Origin: Leptolyngbya sp. PCC 6406
GTDB taxonomy: Bacteria > Cyanobacteriota > Cyanobacteriia > Phormidesmidales > Phormidesmidaceae
Length of the DNA: 64,000 bases
Direction of reading: 5' to 3'
NCBI RefSeq assembly: GCF_000332095.2
Contig: NZ_KI913949.1
Span: forward strand, 4,612,769 to 4,676,768
Shown here: positions 43,638 through 52,530 of the stretch, piece by piece
Layout: each line of letters opens with the position of its first letter
How positions within the stretch are numbered: the stretch's first letter is position 1
Made by a program: the position numbers and the translations under genes
The notes under the pieces: model-generated
Database searches by the model: none
What the model was told of the DNA's origin: nothing
The model's input: the letters and a program-made list of their open reading frames with translations, nothing else

Positions 43638-45077
43638 TCAGGCAATCCCCAACCCCATCAACACAAAACGCAACAGGAAGATGGCTGCTAACAGCCAGAC
43701 CACCCATCCAATTTCCTGAAACTTCCCCTGGAAGGTCTTGATCAGCGGATAGGCAATAAAGCCTACCGCCAGACCCTCGGCGATGGAATAGGTCAAGGGC
43801 ATGAGCAGGATGGTGAGGAAACAGGGAATGGCCTCCGCTGGGTCAGACCAGCGAATACTGGCGGCACTGCCCATCATCAACACCCCCACCAGTAGCAGGG
43901 CTGAGGCCGTCGCATAGCCCGGAATCGCCGACAGTAGGGGAATAAAAAAGATGGCCCCCAGAAAACACAGGGCCGTCACCACCGCAGCAAAGCCCGACCG
44001 TCCGCCCTCGGCAATGCCCGAGGCGGACTCAATATAGCTGGTGACGGTGGAGGTACCGAGAATGGCTCCCGCTGTCGTCCCCACCGCATCCGCCAACAAT
44101 GCCTGATTGGCGCGGGGCAGTTCCCCCTGTTCATTCACATAGCCCGCTTGAATGCCGATGCCCGAGAGGGTGCCAATGGTGTCAAACAGGTCCACAAACA
44201 GAAACACGAACATGACCACGAGGAAATTGGTGATGCCCACGCTGCCAATTTGCCCCAGCCCGACAAAGGCTTGGCCAAACAAATCAGTAGGCCAGAGGGG
44301 CAATCCCACAACTCCCTGGGGCCAGGGGGAAATGCCCAAAATCCACCCCAGGGCTGCTGTGGCCAGAATTCCCCACAGCAGTGCGCCCTTGATGCGGCGG
44401 GCCAGGAAGGCGGAGGCAATCAGAATTCCCGCGATCGCCATCAGGGTTTCCGGTCGCCCCAGATCCCCTAGGGCGGTTTTGGTGGGGCCGTAGGCGACGA
44501 TGATGCCCGCCCCGCCAAAGTCCGGATCCCCTGACAAGGCTATATAGGCGATAAACAGGCCGATGCCCGCAGCGGTGGCCCGCTTTAACCCTTCGGGAAT
44601 GGCTTTGATAATGGCTGCCCGCAGGTTGGTCAAGGTGAGGATGATAAAGAGAATGCCCTCGATTAAGACTGCCGCTAGGGCCACCCGCCATTCAATTCCT
44701 AGGCCCAGCACCACGGAAAAGGCGAAGAAGGCATTGAGCCCCATGCCGGGGGCAAGGGCGATGGGGTATTTGGCCAGAATCCCCATAATGGCGGTGGCAA
44801 TTGCCGCCGAAATCCCTGTGGCTACCACCAGTTCTCCAAACAAGTCGCCAGTTTCGGTCAGGAAAATGGCGTTGGAGAGGATGTCGGGGTTCACCACCAG
44901 GATGTAGGCCATGGTGATAAAGGTGGTGATGCCCGCTACGATTTCGGTGCGGAGGTTGGTTTGCAATCCCTCAAAGTCGAAAAAACCCGCGATGGTCAGA
45001 GACCGGCCCACAGGGGCCATCGCGGTCACCATGCCAGAGGGTGCCGGTGATTTTTCAGGAGATTCGGAATTGTTCAT
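43638..45077 (-). CDS. NCS2-family purine permease (AzgA/GhxP type)
   Basis: About 479 residues and 12-14 membrane helices. Family markers: TEIVAGITTFITMAYILVVNP, APGMGLNAFFAFSV, VDLFDTIGTLSGIG and GTSTVTSYIESASGIAEGGR. These place it with adenine/guanine/hypoxanthine proton symporters rather than uracil or xanthine carriers. ATG 45077 is preferred to 45104. No purine genes are adjacent. Confidence 0.92.
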   Translation of the reverse strand: MNNSESPEKSPAPSGMVTAMAPVGRSLTIAGFFDFEGLQTNLRTEIVAGITTFITMAYILVVNPDILSNAIFLTETGDLFGELVVATGISAAIATAIMGILAKYPIALAPGMGLNAFFAFSVVLGLGIEWRVALAAVLIEGILFIILTLTNLRAAIIKAIPEGLKRATAAGIGLFIAYIALSGDPDFGGAGIIVAYGPTKTALGDLGRPETLMAIAGILIASAFLARRIKGALLWGILATAALGWILGISPWPQGVVGLPLWPTDLFGQAFVGLGQIGSVGITNFLVVMFVFLFVDLFDTIGTLSGIGIQAGYVNEQGELPRANQALLADAVGTTAGAILGTSTVTSYIESASGIAEGGRSGFAAVVTALCFLGAIFFIPLLSAIPGYATASALLLVGVLMMGSAASIRWSDPAEAIPCFLTILLMPLTYSIAEGLAVGFIAYPLIKTFQGKFQEIGWVVWLLAAIFLLRFVLMGLGIA

Positions 45078-45234
45078 GCATCTATCAAGGTAATCGGATA
45101 TCAAGAGGGACGGAATGGGGCGAATTCTAATACGGTTTTACCCACCCCAATCGCTGCCCTTGAACATTTCGCCCCCTCCCCAGCACCATCGCTATAGTGG
45201 AAGTCAACGGCGTTTCTAAATTTTGGTTTCCCCC

Positions 45235-45891
45235 ATGGTGTTATTTGGCTTTGGCAAAAAGCTCTCTATTCCTGACCCCAGCGAAGCCCTTCCGGGCCGT
45301 AGTGAAGCCCTTGCTGTACCCAAGGCTCATTACGTGAATGGTCACGACATTACGCCTCCCTTTCCTGCCGGGATGGAACTCGCCCTCTTTGGGATGGGTT
45401 GCTTTTGGGGCGCTGAGCGCAAATTCTGGCAAACCGAGGGCGTTTACTCCACGGCAGTGGGCTATGCCGCTGGCCACACCCCTAACCCCACCTATCGGGA
45501 GGTCTGCTCGGGGATGACGGGCCATAATGAGGTGGTGCGTGTGGTGTTTGACCCCAGCCAAGTCAGCTACGAGACCCTGCTGAAGGTGTTTTGGGAAAAC
45601 CATAACCCCACTCAGGGCATGCGCCAGGGCAATGACACAGGCACCCAATACCGTTCTGGCATCTACACCTATTCCGAGGTTCAGCAGCAACAGGCGGAGG
45701 CATCCCGTGATTCCTACCAGGCGGCGCTCAAGCAAGCGGGCCACGGAGGGGACATCACCACGGAAATTCTGGCGGCTCCTGAGTTTTACTACGCTGAGGA
45801 GTATCACCAGCAGTATCTAGCCAAGAATCCCGGCGGCTACTGTGGTCTCGGCGGCGTCGGCGTCGCTTGTCCTGTGGGGTTGGCTGTATAA
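45235..45891 (+). CDS. msrA: Peptide methionine sulfoxide reductase MsrA
   Basis: Repairs S-methionine sulfoxide in proteins. The catalytic motif [12 protein letters not shown], the substrate-binding Glu/Tyr region ([17 protein letters not shown]) and the resolving Cys near the C-terminus ([16 protein letters not shown]) are present. 218 residues from ATG 45235; the longer frame to 45223 lacks support. The Uma2 gene follows after 22 bases. Confidence 0.95.
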   Translation: MVLFGFGKKLSIPDPSEALPGRSEALAVPKAHYVNGHDITPPFPAGMELALFGMGCFWGAERKFWQTEGVYSTAVGYAAGHTPNPTYREVCSGMTGHNEVVRVVFDPSQVSYETLLKVFWENHNPTQGMRQGNDTGTQYRSGIYTYSEVQQQQAEASRDSYQAALKQAGHGGDITTEILAAPEFYYAEEYHQQYLAKNPGGYCGLGGVGVACPVGLAV

Positions 45892-45913
45892 GTTGTAGGA
45901 GGGTCGAGGCAGA

Positions 45914-46477
45914 ATGACGATCGCCCCAGCTCCATCATTGCTGCTAAAGGATTTTTTGCAGTGCTCTAGTATTGAAGACTCCCCTGCCTGGGAGTTCGTC
46001 AACGGAGAGGCGGTCCAAAAGCCGATGCCAGGAGGTCAACATAGTCGTTTGCAAAAGCGCCTTGTCCAAGCGATTGAAAATGCTAATGGTGGGCTAGAAG
46101 CTTTACCGGAATTGCGGTGTACCTTTGGCGATCGGTCTATCGTGCCTGATATTGCTATCCTGCCCTTGGCTCGGGTGCCGGTGTCGGTATCCGGTGAAAT
46201 TGTTGCCACGGGCATTGAGTTTGCCCCAGACTGGGTCATTGAAATTCTGTCTCCCCAGCAGCAAGAGACACGGGTCACGCGCAATTTGCTGCACTGTCTG
46301 CGCCATGGCAGCCAGTTAGGTTGGCTGGTGGATCCTTTGACTCGGATAGTGTTTGTGTTCTACCCAGATCGTCTTCCCGATGAGATGCTGGGGACAGATC
46401 CGCTGCCCGTGTTGCCGGGAATCGATTTGGCATTGACGGCGGAGCAGGTGTTTGGCTGGTTAAGGGTGAATCCATGA
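45914..46477 (+). CDS. Uma2 family (DUF820) endonuclease-like protein
   Basis: 187 residues with a PD-(D/E)XK-type core: WEFVNGEAVQKPMPGGQHSR, SIVPDIAILP and PDWVIEILSPQQQ, the Uma2 pattern. These proteins are multiplied in cyanobacteria and of unknown function. Its stop overlaps the glycerate kinase start (ATGA), so translation is coupled. Confidence 0.85.
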   Translation: MTIAPAPSLLLKDFLQCSSIEDSPAWEFVNGEAVQKPMPGGQHSRLQKRLVQAIENANGGLEALPELRCTFGDRSIVPDIAILPLARVPVSVSGEIVATGIEFAPDWVIEILSPQQQETRVTRNLLHCLRHGSQLGWLVDPLTRIVFVFYPDRLPDEMLGTDPLPVLPGIDLALTAEQVFGWLRVNP

Positions 46478-47736
46478 CGCCTTTGGAAACGTTGCGATCG
46501 CTGTTTGATACCGCCATAGCAGCGGCCCAGCCCGAGCTACGCATCCCCCAGTTTTTGCCCGCCCCCCCAGCGGGTAGAACGGTGGTGGTGGGGGCGGGTA
46601 AATCCGCCGCCGCCATGGCCCGAGCGGTGGAGCAGGTGTGGCCCGGTCCCCTAGAGGGCGTTGTAGTCACCCGCTATGGCCACGGCGTTCCCACAGAGCG
46701 GATTCAAGTCTTGGAGGCAGCCCACCCCGTCCCCGATGAGAAGGGTAGGGCAGCAGCAGAACAGATCTGGCAAACTGTGGCTCCCCTGGGACCAGAGGAT
46801 TTGGTTCTCTGCCTGATTTCCGGTGGCGGATCGGCCCTGCTGACCCTGCCGCCGGAGGACATTTCCCTGGCAATACTGGCGGATATCAATCGCCAATTGC
46901 TGCGCTCCGGGGCCGATATCGTGGCCATGAATACGGTCCGCAAGACCCTGTCCCGCTCCTCGGGGGGACGGCTGGCGGCGGCGGCCTACCCAGCCCAGGT
47001 GGTGTCGCTGCTGATTTCCGATGTGCCGGGGGACAATTTGCGGGCGATCGCCTCTGGTCCAACTGTTGGTGATACCGTTACCGCCCAAGACACCCTAGGG
47101 ATTCTGATCCACTACGCCATTGATGTGCCGCCAGTGGTGCTGGACTACCTTCAGCGGGATCCCAATCCTGTCATTGCCCCTAGCGATCCCCGTCTGGCGA
47201 CGACCACGAACCATCTGATTGCCACCCCCCAGCAATCCCTGGAGGCCGCAGCAGCGAAGGCTCAAGCTTTAGGCTATACACCACTGATCCTCGGCAGTGC
47301 CATTGAGGGGGAAGCGAAACAGGTGGGTATCGTCCACAGCGGTATTGCCCATCAGGTAGTGCAGTATGGTCAGCCGATCACGCCTCCCTGTGTGATTCTT
47401 TCGGGAGGTGAAACCACGGTGACGGTGACGGGTAGCGGCGGTCGAGGGGGGCGTAATGGGGAATTTTTGCTGTCTCTGGCGGTAGCACTGAACGGCCTAG
47501 AAAAGGTGTGGGCGATCGCGGGGGACACCGATGGTATTGATGGTAGTGAAACCAATGCCGGAGCAATCCTCACCCCTGACATTCTGCAACGGGGCGGCGA
47601 TCGCGATCTCAACGCCGCCGACTACCTAGCCCGCCACGACAGCTACAGCTTCTTTGCCGCCCTGGATGCCCTAGTGGACACAGGACCGACCCTGACGAAT
47701 GTGAACGACTTCCGAGCCATCTTGATTGAGCCGTGA
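46474..47736 (+). CDS. Glycerate 2-kinase (MOFRL family)
   Basis: 420 residues of the GckA/TtuD family: the N-terminal DUF4147 domain (VVGAGKSAAAMARAVEQVW, CLISGGGSALLTLP, MNTVRKTLSRSSGGRLA, ISDVPGDNLRAIASGPTVGD) and the C-terminal MOFRL domain (GGETTVTVTGSGGRGGRNGE, AGDTDGIDGS). It phosphorylates glycerate to 2-phosphoglycerate, relevant to photorespiratory glycerate. The upstream Uma2 gene overlaps its start by 4 bases. Confidence 0.9.
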   Translation: MTPLETLRSLFDTAIAAAQPELRIPQFLPAPPAGRTVVVGAGKSAAAMARAVEQVWPGPLEGVVVTRYGHGVPTERIQVLEAAHPVPDEKGRAAAEQIWQTVAPLGPEDLVLCLISGGGSALLTLPPEDISLAILADINRQLLRSGADIVAMNTVRKTLSRSSGGRLAAAAYPAQVVSLLISDVPGDNLRAIASGPTVGDTVTAQDTLGILIHYAIDVPPVVLDYLQRDPNPVIAPSDPRLATTTNHLIATPQQSLEAAAAKAQALGYTPLILGSAIEGEAKQVGIVHSGIAHQVVQYGQPITPPCVILSGGETTVTVTGSGGRGGRNGEFLLSLAVALNGLEKVWAIAGDTDGIDGSETNAGAILTPDILQRGGDRDLNAADYLARHDSYSFFAALDALVDTGPTLTNVNDFRAILIEP

Positions 47737-47749
47737 GGGCCGGGGCTGT

Positions 47750-48733
47750 ATGGCAGCAATATTCGCCGCACCGGAGCACCGCTGGTTAGCTCTGATCGTA
47801 GGCAATACTCGCCTGCACTGGGGAGCCTTTGCGGGGGGGGATTTGTTGATGCAGTGGCATAGCCGCCATCTGCAACCAGAGGAGGCTATTGCCCTTTACC
47901 AGTCTGGGTTTGCCTCATCTCAGTGGGGCCGAATATTGGCAACCGCAACAGTTCAAGACGCGCTGGAGGGAGGTGAACAAACGGCTGCCCTTCTGGAGCA
48001 GGATGTATCCCTGCCCCCAGACTGGGGTGCCGTGCCCCTCTACAGCGCCTCCGTTGTCCCCCATCAAACTGTCCTGTGGCAGGAGTATTTCGGCTGGCGG
48101 GAAATCACCCTGGAGAACCTACCCCTGGGCAACCTGTACCCCACCCTAGGCATCGATCGCGCTCTAAATCTGCTGGGGGCGGGAGCCCGCTACGGCTGGC
48201 CGGTCCTAGTGGTGGATGGGGGCACAGCCCTGACCTTCACCGCTGGGGGCAATGGCCAAAAACCGGGCGCAGACCCTCCCGTCCTCCTGGGGGGAGCCAT
48301 TCTGCCCGGTGTGGGGATGCAGTTCCGTGCCCTGGGGCAACACACCGCTGCCCTGCCCACTGTAGCGGTAGCCCCGCCGGATCGGGCGTTGGTGGATCGA
48401 CGCTACCGCTGGGCCACCGATACCCCCAGCGCCATTCGCAGCGGCATTCTCCACAGCATTGCCGCCACCGTGGAGGACTACCTCACCGCCTGGGCCACAG
48501 ATTTCCCCCAGAGTTCCGTCGTCTTTACCGGGGGAGACGGGGGGATAATCTATGATTTGATTCACTCCAGGCTAGGCCATCCTGTCCCAATCCCTGGGGA
48601 TGCCCTTGCAGCGTCTCCCCAGAGCATCGCTCTAACGGGATTGAATCTCGTTCTGTATCACGATTCTGAGATCCCCTTCTGGGGACTTCAACAGGCCCGC
48701 GCCTGGGCTCAAGATCAGTCCAAGTCGCTATAA
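47750..48733 (+). CDS. coaX: Type III pantothenate kinase
   Basis: First step of coenzyme A synthesis. The ASKHA-fold motifs are VGNTRLHWGAF (phosphate 1, where DxGNT is usual; the Asp is absent), YGWPVLVVDGGTALTFTA and GGAILPGVGMQFRALGQHTA. 327 residues from ATG 47750; the upstream frame overlaps glycerate kinase. The first-strand Asp is replaced (ALIVGNT), which may reduce metal binding or reflect the cyanobacterial subgroup. Confidence 0.85.
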   Translation: MAAIFAAPEHRWLALIVGNTRLHWGAFAGGDLLMQWHSRHLQPEEAIALYQSGFASSQWGRILATATVQDALEGGEQTAALLEQDVSLPPDWGAVPLYSASVVPHQTVLWQEYFGWREITLENLPLGNLYPTLGIDRALNLLGAGARYGWPVLVVDGGTALTFTAGGNGQKPGADPPVLLGGAILPGVGMQFRALGQHTAALPTVAVAPPDRALVDRRYRWATDTPSAIRSGILHSIAATVEDYLTAWATDFPQSSVVFTGGDGGIIYDLIHSRLGHPVPIPGDALAASPQSIALTGLNLVLYHDSEIPFWGLQQARAWAQDQSKSL

Positions 48734-48748
48734 GAACAAAGCATTTCC

Positions 48749-49672
48749 ATGATCAGAATACTACGCAGAACTGTACTTTCCGGCTGTCTAGGACTCGCGA
48801 TCGCAGGTGCGATTGTCGCCTGTGGCGGGGGAACCCCCTCCGGCCTGGAGGAGACCCTGCCGCCCCTCCAAGTCGGAGCCATCCCCGATCAGGATCCAGA
48901 AAAAGTTCAGCGCCTTTACGAAATCCTCGCAGATTACCTGTCTACGGAGCTGGGTGTTCCGGTGGAATACCGCCCCGTCACTGACTATGCAGCGGCGGTG
49001 ACCGCCTTTCGGGTAGGGGATCTGGATCTGGTGTGGTTTGGGGGACTCACGGGGGTCCAAGCCCGTCTCCAAGTTGAAGGAGCCCAGGCCATCGCCCAGC
49101 GAGATATTGATGCTAACTTTCACAGTGTCTTCATTGCCAACAGTCGTAGCGGTCTGACGGAAATCAGCGACATCAGCGGCCTTACCGCCCTCAAGGGCCA
49201 TTCCCTCACCTTTGGTAGCGAGTCTTCCACCTCAGGTCGATTGATGCCCCAGTACTTTCTCCAAGAGGGGGGGGTTGAGCTAGCGGACTTCCAAGGGGAG
49301 CCGGGATTCTCGGGCAACCACGACGCCACCATCAAGTTGGTGGAGGCGGGCACCTATGAAATCGGCGTGCTGAATGAGCAGGTGTGGGAATCGCGGATTG
49401 CGGCGGGGGATGTGGATGAGACCCAGGTACAGGTAATCTGGCGCACCCCTGCTTACTACGACTACCACTGGGTGATTAGTCCCGTGGTTGAGGAGCGCTA
49501 CGGGGCCAACTTTATCCAGAAGGTCCAAGCCGCCCTGCTCAAACTGGATCCCAGCATCCCCGAACATCAGGAAATTCTGGACCTCTTTGGGGCCGAAAGC
49601 TTCATCGAAACCGAGAACAGCAACTACGACCAAATTGAGGCGGTGGGGCGGGAGATCGGCAAGATTCAATAG
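48749..49672 (+). CDS. PhnD-like solute-binding lipoprotein
   Basis: 307 residues with lipoprotein signal (GLAIAGAIVACGGG; lipobox IVAC) and a phosphate/phosphite/phosphonate-binding fold: LQVGAIPDQDPEKVQRLYEI, LGVPVEYRPVTDYAAAVTAF, DLVWFGGLTGVQAR, KGHSLTFGSESSTSGRLMPQ. No ABC ATPase or permease is adjacent, so it is an orphan component or serves a remote transporter. It overlaps the convergent carboxypeptidase gene by 7 bases. Confidence 0.88.
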   Translation: MIRILRRTVLSGCLGLAIAGAIVACGGGTPSGLEETLPPLQVGAIPDQDPEKVQRLYEILADYLSTELGVPVEYRPVTDYAAAVTAFRVGDLDLVWFGGLTGVQARLQVEGAQAIAQRDIDANFHSVFIANSRSGLTEISDISGLTALKGHSLTFGSESSTSGRLMPQYFLQEGGVELADFQGEPGFSGNHDATIKLVEAGTYEIGVLNEQVWESRIAAGDVDETQVQVIWRTPAYYDYHWVISPVVEERYGANFIQKVQAALLKLDPSIPEHQEILDLFGAESFIETENSNYDQIEAVGREIGKIQ

Positions 49673-51000
49673 GGCTGGTTTCGGGCCGGATCTCCCAGTT
49701 GATAGGGGGGCTGGCCCAACTTTACCTGGGGCTGAAACGTCTCGGGGGCGGGGGCTGCGCCCCAGTGGTCCTGGAGGGCGGCAAGGAGCACATCCTGTCG
49801 CGCTCGAAAGCCCTCCAGGTTATAGCCCTCGTTCAAGATTGCAAACCACACCGGACCGCGATCGCGGGTGGGGAAAAATCCTGCCAAGGAACTCACTGCG
49901 GCCAAACTTCCCGTTTTCAAGGCCGATTGGGGGGGCAGATCTCGGCCTTGTAAGGTGCCTACGTCCTGCCCAAATACCGGCATGACATCGGCAATGGAGA
50001 GACCATGGGGAGCGAGTTTACGCTGGGTGGCCATCAGCATCGCCACCACCGCCCGAGGGGAGATACGATTTTCGACCCCCAACCCGGAGCCGTTGATGAG
50101 GCGAATTTCCGCCACTGAAAGCTGGGCTTGCTCCGCAGCTATCGCGGTAACCGTGTTAACACCCCCCACGGTTTGGGCAATACCCTCCGCCATAGCGTTG
50201 TTACTGTAGATATTCATGGCCTTCAGCAGGGCTACCAGGGGTAGGGACTGGTGGCGCAGCACCCAGCCAGAAACTTCATTTATTGCCTGGGGATTGCCCA
50301 CGACGACAGTGCCCTCAACCTCAACCTGGGGCTGGGGAATGCCGGGGGGTAAGGTGTCGTACTGCTGCCGTGCCTCCCAGGGCCAGAGATCGGCATTGAT
50401 CCCCTGCCGCAGCATCTCCCCCGATCGCTGGGGATCGACCTCAAAGTTCATGGTGAAATCCCCCAGAATCACCAAATTTCCCGTCACCCGTTGAATGCCC
50501 GCCTGCTGGAGGGCATGGCCCAAGGCGATCGCCTCCTCCCAGACAAAGTAGGGGTCGCTGCCCCCCAGCACGACCAAATCCCCCTGGAGAACGCCGTCTA
50601 CCACGGTGCCGCGTCGTCCTAACCGTGTCTCGAAGCGATGGTCAATGGGCCACGCTCCTAGGGCTGCCAAGGTCGTCGCTAGTTTGGTCAGGGAGGCGGC
50701 GGAGAGGGGTACGGTGCCCTGGTTACTCGCGATCGCAGTTATTCCAGTTTGAATCCAGACCCCTTGGGTTTCTGGGGCGAATCCCAGACCCTCTAAATTC
50801 GCGAGATACTGATCTACAATGGCCTCCACCACAGGATCTGGGGCCATCATCTGAGCAATCCAGGGAGCCCGCCACTCCACCATCGTCACCCCCTCAGGCC
50901 AAGACATAGGCTGAAGGAGCCGCAGGGTAGTCCCTCCCCAGAGAAAGGCCAAAAAGCCCAAGAACCCAAGAATTGGGGGAAATATTATCACCGGAGTCAT
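49666..51000 (-). CDS. dacB: D-alanyl-D-alanine carboxypeptidase, PBP4 (S13) type
   Basis: About 444 residues. The three penicillin-binding motifs are present: SLTK (nucleophile Ser), YSNN and KTGS. An N-terminal membrane anchor or signal (VIIFPPILGFLGFLAFLWG) exports it. It trims or cleaves peptidoglycan stems. ATG 51000 is preferred to 51021, as it begins just before the hydrophobic segment. Confidence 0.9.
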   Translation of the reverse strand: MTPVIIFPPILGFLGFLAFLWGGTTLRLLQPMSWPEGVTMVEWRAPWIAQMMAPDPVVEAIVDQYLANLEGLGFAPETQGVWIQTGITAIASNQGTVPLSAASLTKLATTLAALGAWPIDHRFETRLGRRGTVVDGVLQGDLVVLGGSDPYFVWEEAIALGHALQQAGIQRVTGNLVILGDFTMNFEVDPQRSGEMLRQGINADLWPWEARQQYDTLPPGIPQPQVEVEGTVVVGNPQAINEVSGWVLRHQSLPLVALLKAMNIYSNNAMAEGIAQTVGGVNTVTAIAAEQAQLSVAEIRLINGSGLGVENRISPRAVVAMLMATQRKLAPHGLSIADVMPVFGQDVGTLQGRDLPPQSALKTGSLAAVSSLAGFFPTRDRGPVWFAILNEGYNLEGFRARQDVLLAALQDHWGAAPAPETFQPQVKLGQPPYQLGDPARNQPY

Positions 51001-51021
51001 CCTGTCACCGGGGTCACACAT

Positions 51022-51538
51022 CGGCCAACATCCTAGCTTTATCCTGACCCTGTCCCAGCGTTGTCATGAAATTTTCATCCCCCTATCACGGGAGCTTCAC
51101 CTAGCCCGACCATGATCGAGGTTGGCAGTTTCTAGAGATTCAAGGTGACACCGATCAGCCCTCGGGGATCAGTGCTACAGGCAATCTGTAATCAATCGAA
51201 AATTTGGGACTTACCCTATTACTTACACCAAAAAAAGAGGGAATAATCAGTAAATACAGACTAGAACAAACATTCGGTTTTCCGGGGGGGATGACCTACC
51301 CATGTCCATTGAGCGGAGATCGCATTCTAAATAGAGTTCCTCATCTAGAGATCCTCCAGCCATCTCCGACCTCTCTGGGTAAAAGGTTTCCTGAGACGTA
51401 CTACACAAGCTACATTGGTAGCACTTTACGCAACAGCAGAGTTGCTTTACTATAGTAAGCAAACTCATAACGATTCCGAGTTTTCACCGCCCCATCGGTT
51501 ACCCATGGGGACCGCATCGTCAGTGGAGGCCATATCCG
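51022..51538. other. Divergent upstream region of dacB and the sigma factor
   Basis: 517 bases without a supported gene. Contains the palindrome at 51442-51462. A plus-strand frame at 51204-51455 has no recognisable feature. Confidence 0.5.
51442..51462. promoter_or_regulatory. Palindrome upstream of the sigma factor
   Basis: TTGCTTTACTATAGTAAGCAA, a near-perfect inverted repeat (TTGCTT-ACT/AGTAAGCAA), 77 bases before the sigma gene. Its TTGCTT and TATAGT also resemble promoter hexamers but are too close to serve as a pair. Confidence 0.4.
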
Positions 51539-52522
51539 ATGCCCAAAGCCAAAGCCCGTAACTCCAAAGCCAAGCCCCTCTTCACCGCCGACGCTGTGCG
51601 CACCTATCTCCACGAGATCGGGCGGGTACCTTTGTTGACCCACGAACAGGAAATTGTATTGGGCAAGCAGGTTCAGCAGTTCATGACCCTGCTAGATCTG
51701 AAGACGCAAATGAAGGAGTCCCTCGGCCAAGACCCCAGCGATCAGGAATGGGCCGGGGCGGCACATTTGGATACAGCCACCCTCACTCAGCAACTGCACG
51801 AGGGGGAGCAGGCTAAGCGTCAGATGATTGAGGCCAATCTGCGCCTCGTGGTTGCGATCGCGAAAAAGTACCAAAAGCGCAACCTAGAGTTCCTCGACCT
51901 GATTCAGGAAGGCACCCTGGGACTAGAGCGAGGCGTGGAAAAATTTGACCCCATGAAGGGCTATAAATTCTCCACCTATGCCTACTGGTGGATTCGGCAG
52001 GCCATCACCCGAGCCATCGCCCAGCAGGCCCGCACCATTCGCCTACCCATCCACATCACCGAAAAGCTCAACAAAATCAAGCGGGTTCAGCGGGAACTCT
52101 CCCAAACCCTGGGGCGCAGCGCCACGGTGGGGGAAATCGCTGAAGCCCTAGAGCTAGAGGTGACCCAGGTACGAGAGTACCTAACCATGGCCCGTCAGCC
52201 CATTTCCCTAGATGTCCGCATCGGCGACAACCAAGATACGGAGCTGCAAGAGCTGTTAGAGGATGACACCGCCTCCCCCGAAGACTTTACCGTGCGAGAG
52301 TCCTTGAAGCAGGATATCCAAACCCTGTTGGCGGAGTTGACCCCCCAACAGCAGGAAGTCATCACCCTGCGCTACGGCCTCAACGACGGTAACGAGCTGT
52401 CTCTAGCGAAGGTGGGCAACCGCCTCAATATCAGCCGAGAACGGGTGCGCCAGCTCGAACAGCAGGCCCTCAAGCACCTGCGCCGCCGCAAGGCCAATGT
52501 GCGGGCCTATCTGGCCAGTTAA
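51539..52522 (+). CDS. Group 2 RNA polymerase sigma factor (sigma-70 family)
   Basis: 327 residues with regions 1.2 (DAVRTYLHEIGRVPLLTHEQ), 2 (ANLRLVVAIAKKYQKRNLEF, GYKFSTYAYWWIRQAITRAI), 3 (LPIHITEKLNKIKRVQREL) and 4 (LTPQQQEVITLRYGLNDG, NISRERVRQLEQQALKHLRR). It lacks the long region 1.1/non-conserved part of a primary factor, so it is group 2. I cannot tell SigB, C, D or E apart from this. A 17-residue basic head precedes region 1.2. Confidence 0.92.
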   Translation: MPKAKARNSKAKPLFTADAVRTYLHEIGRVPLLTHEQEIVLGKQVQQFMTLLDLKTQMKESLGQDPSDQEWAGAAHLDTATLTQQLHEGEQAKRQMIEANLRLVVAIAKKYQKRNLEFLDLIQEGTLGLERGVEKFDPMKGYKFSTYAYWWIRQAITRAIAQQARTIRLPIHITEKLNKIKRVQRELSQTLGRSATVGEIAEALELEVTQVREYLTMARQPISLDVRIGDNQDTELQELLEDDTASPEDFTVRESLKQDIQTLLAELTPQQQEVITLRYGLNDGNELSLAKVGNRLNISRERVRQLEQQALKHLRRRKANVRAYLAS

Positions 52523-52530
52523 TCGCCCCT

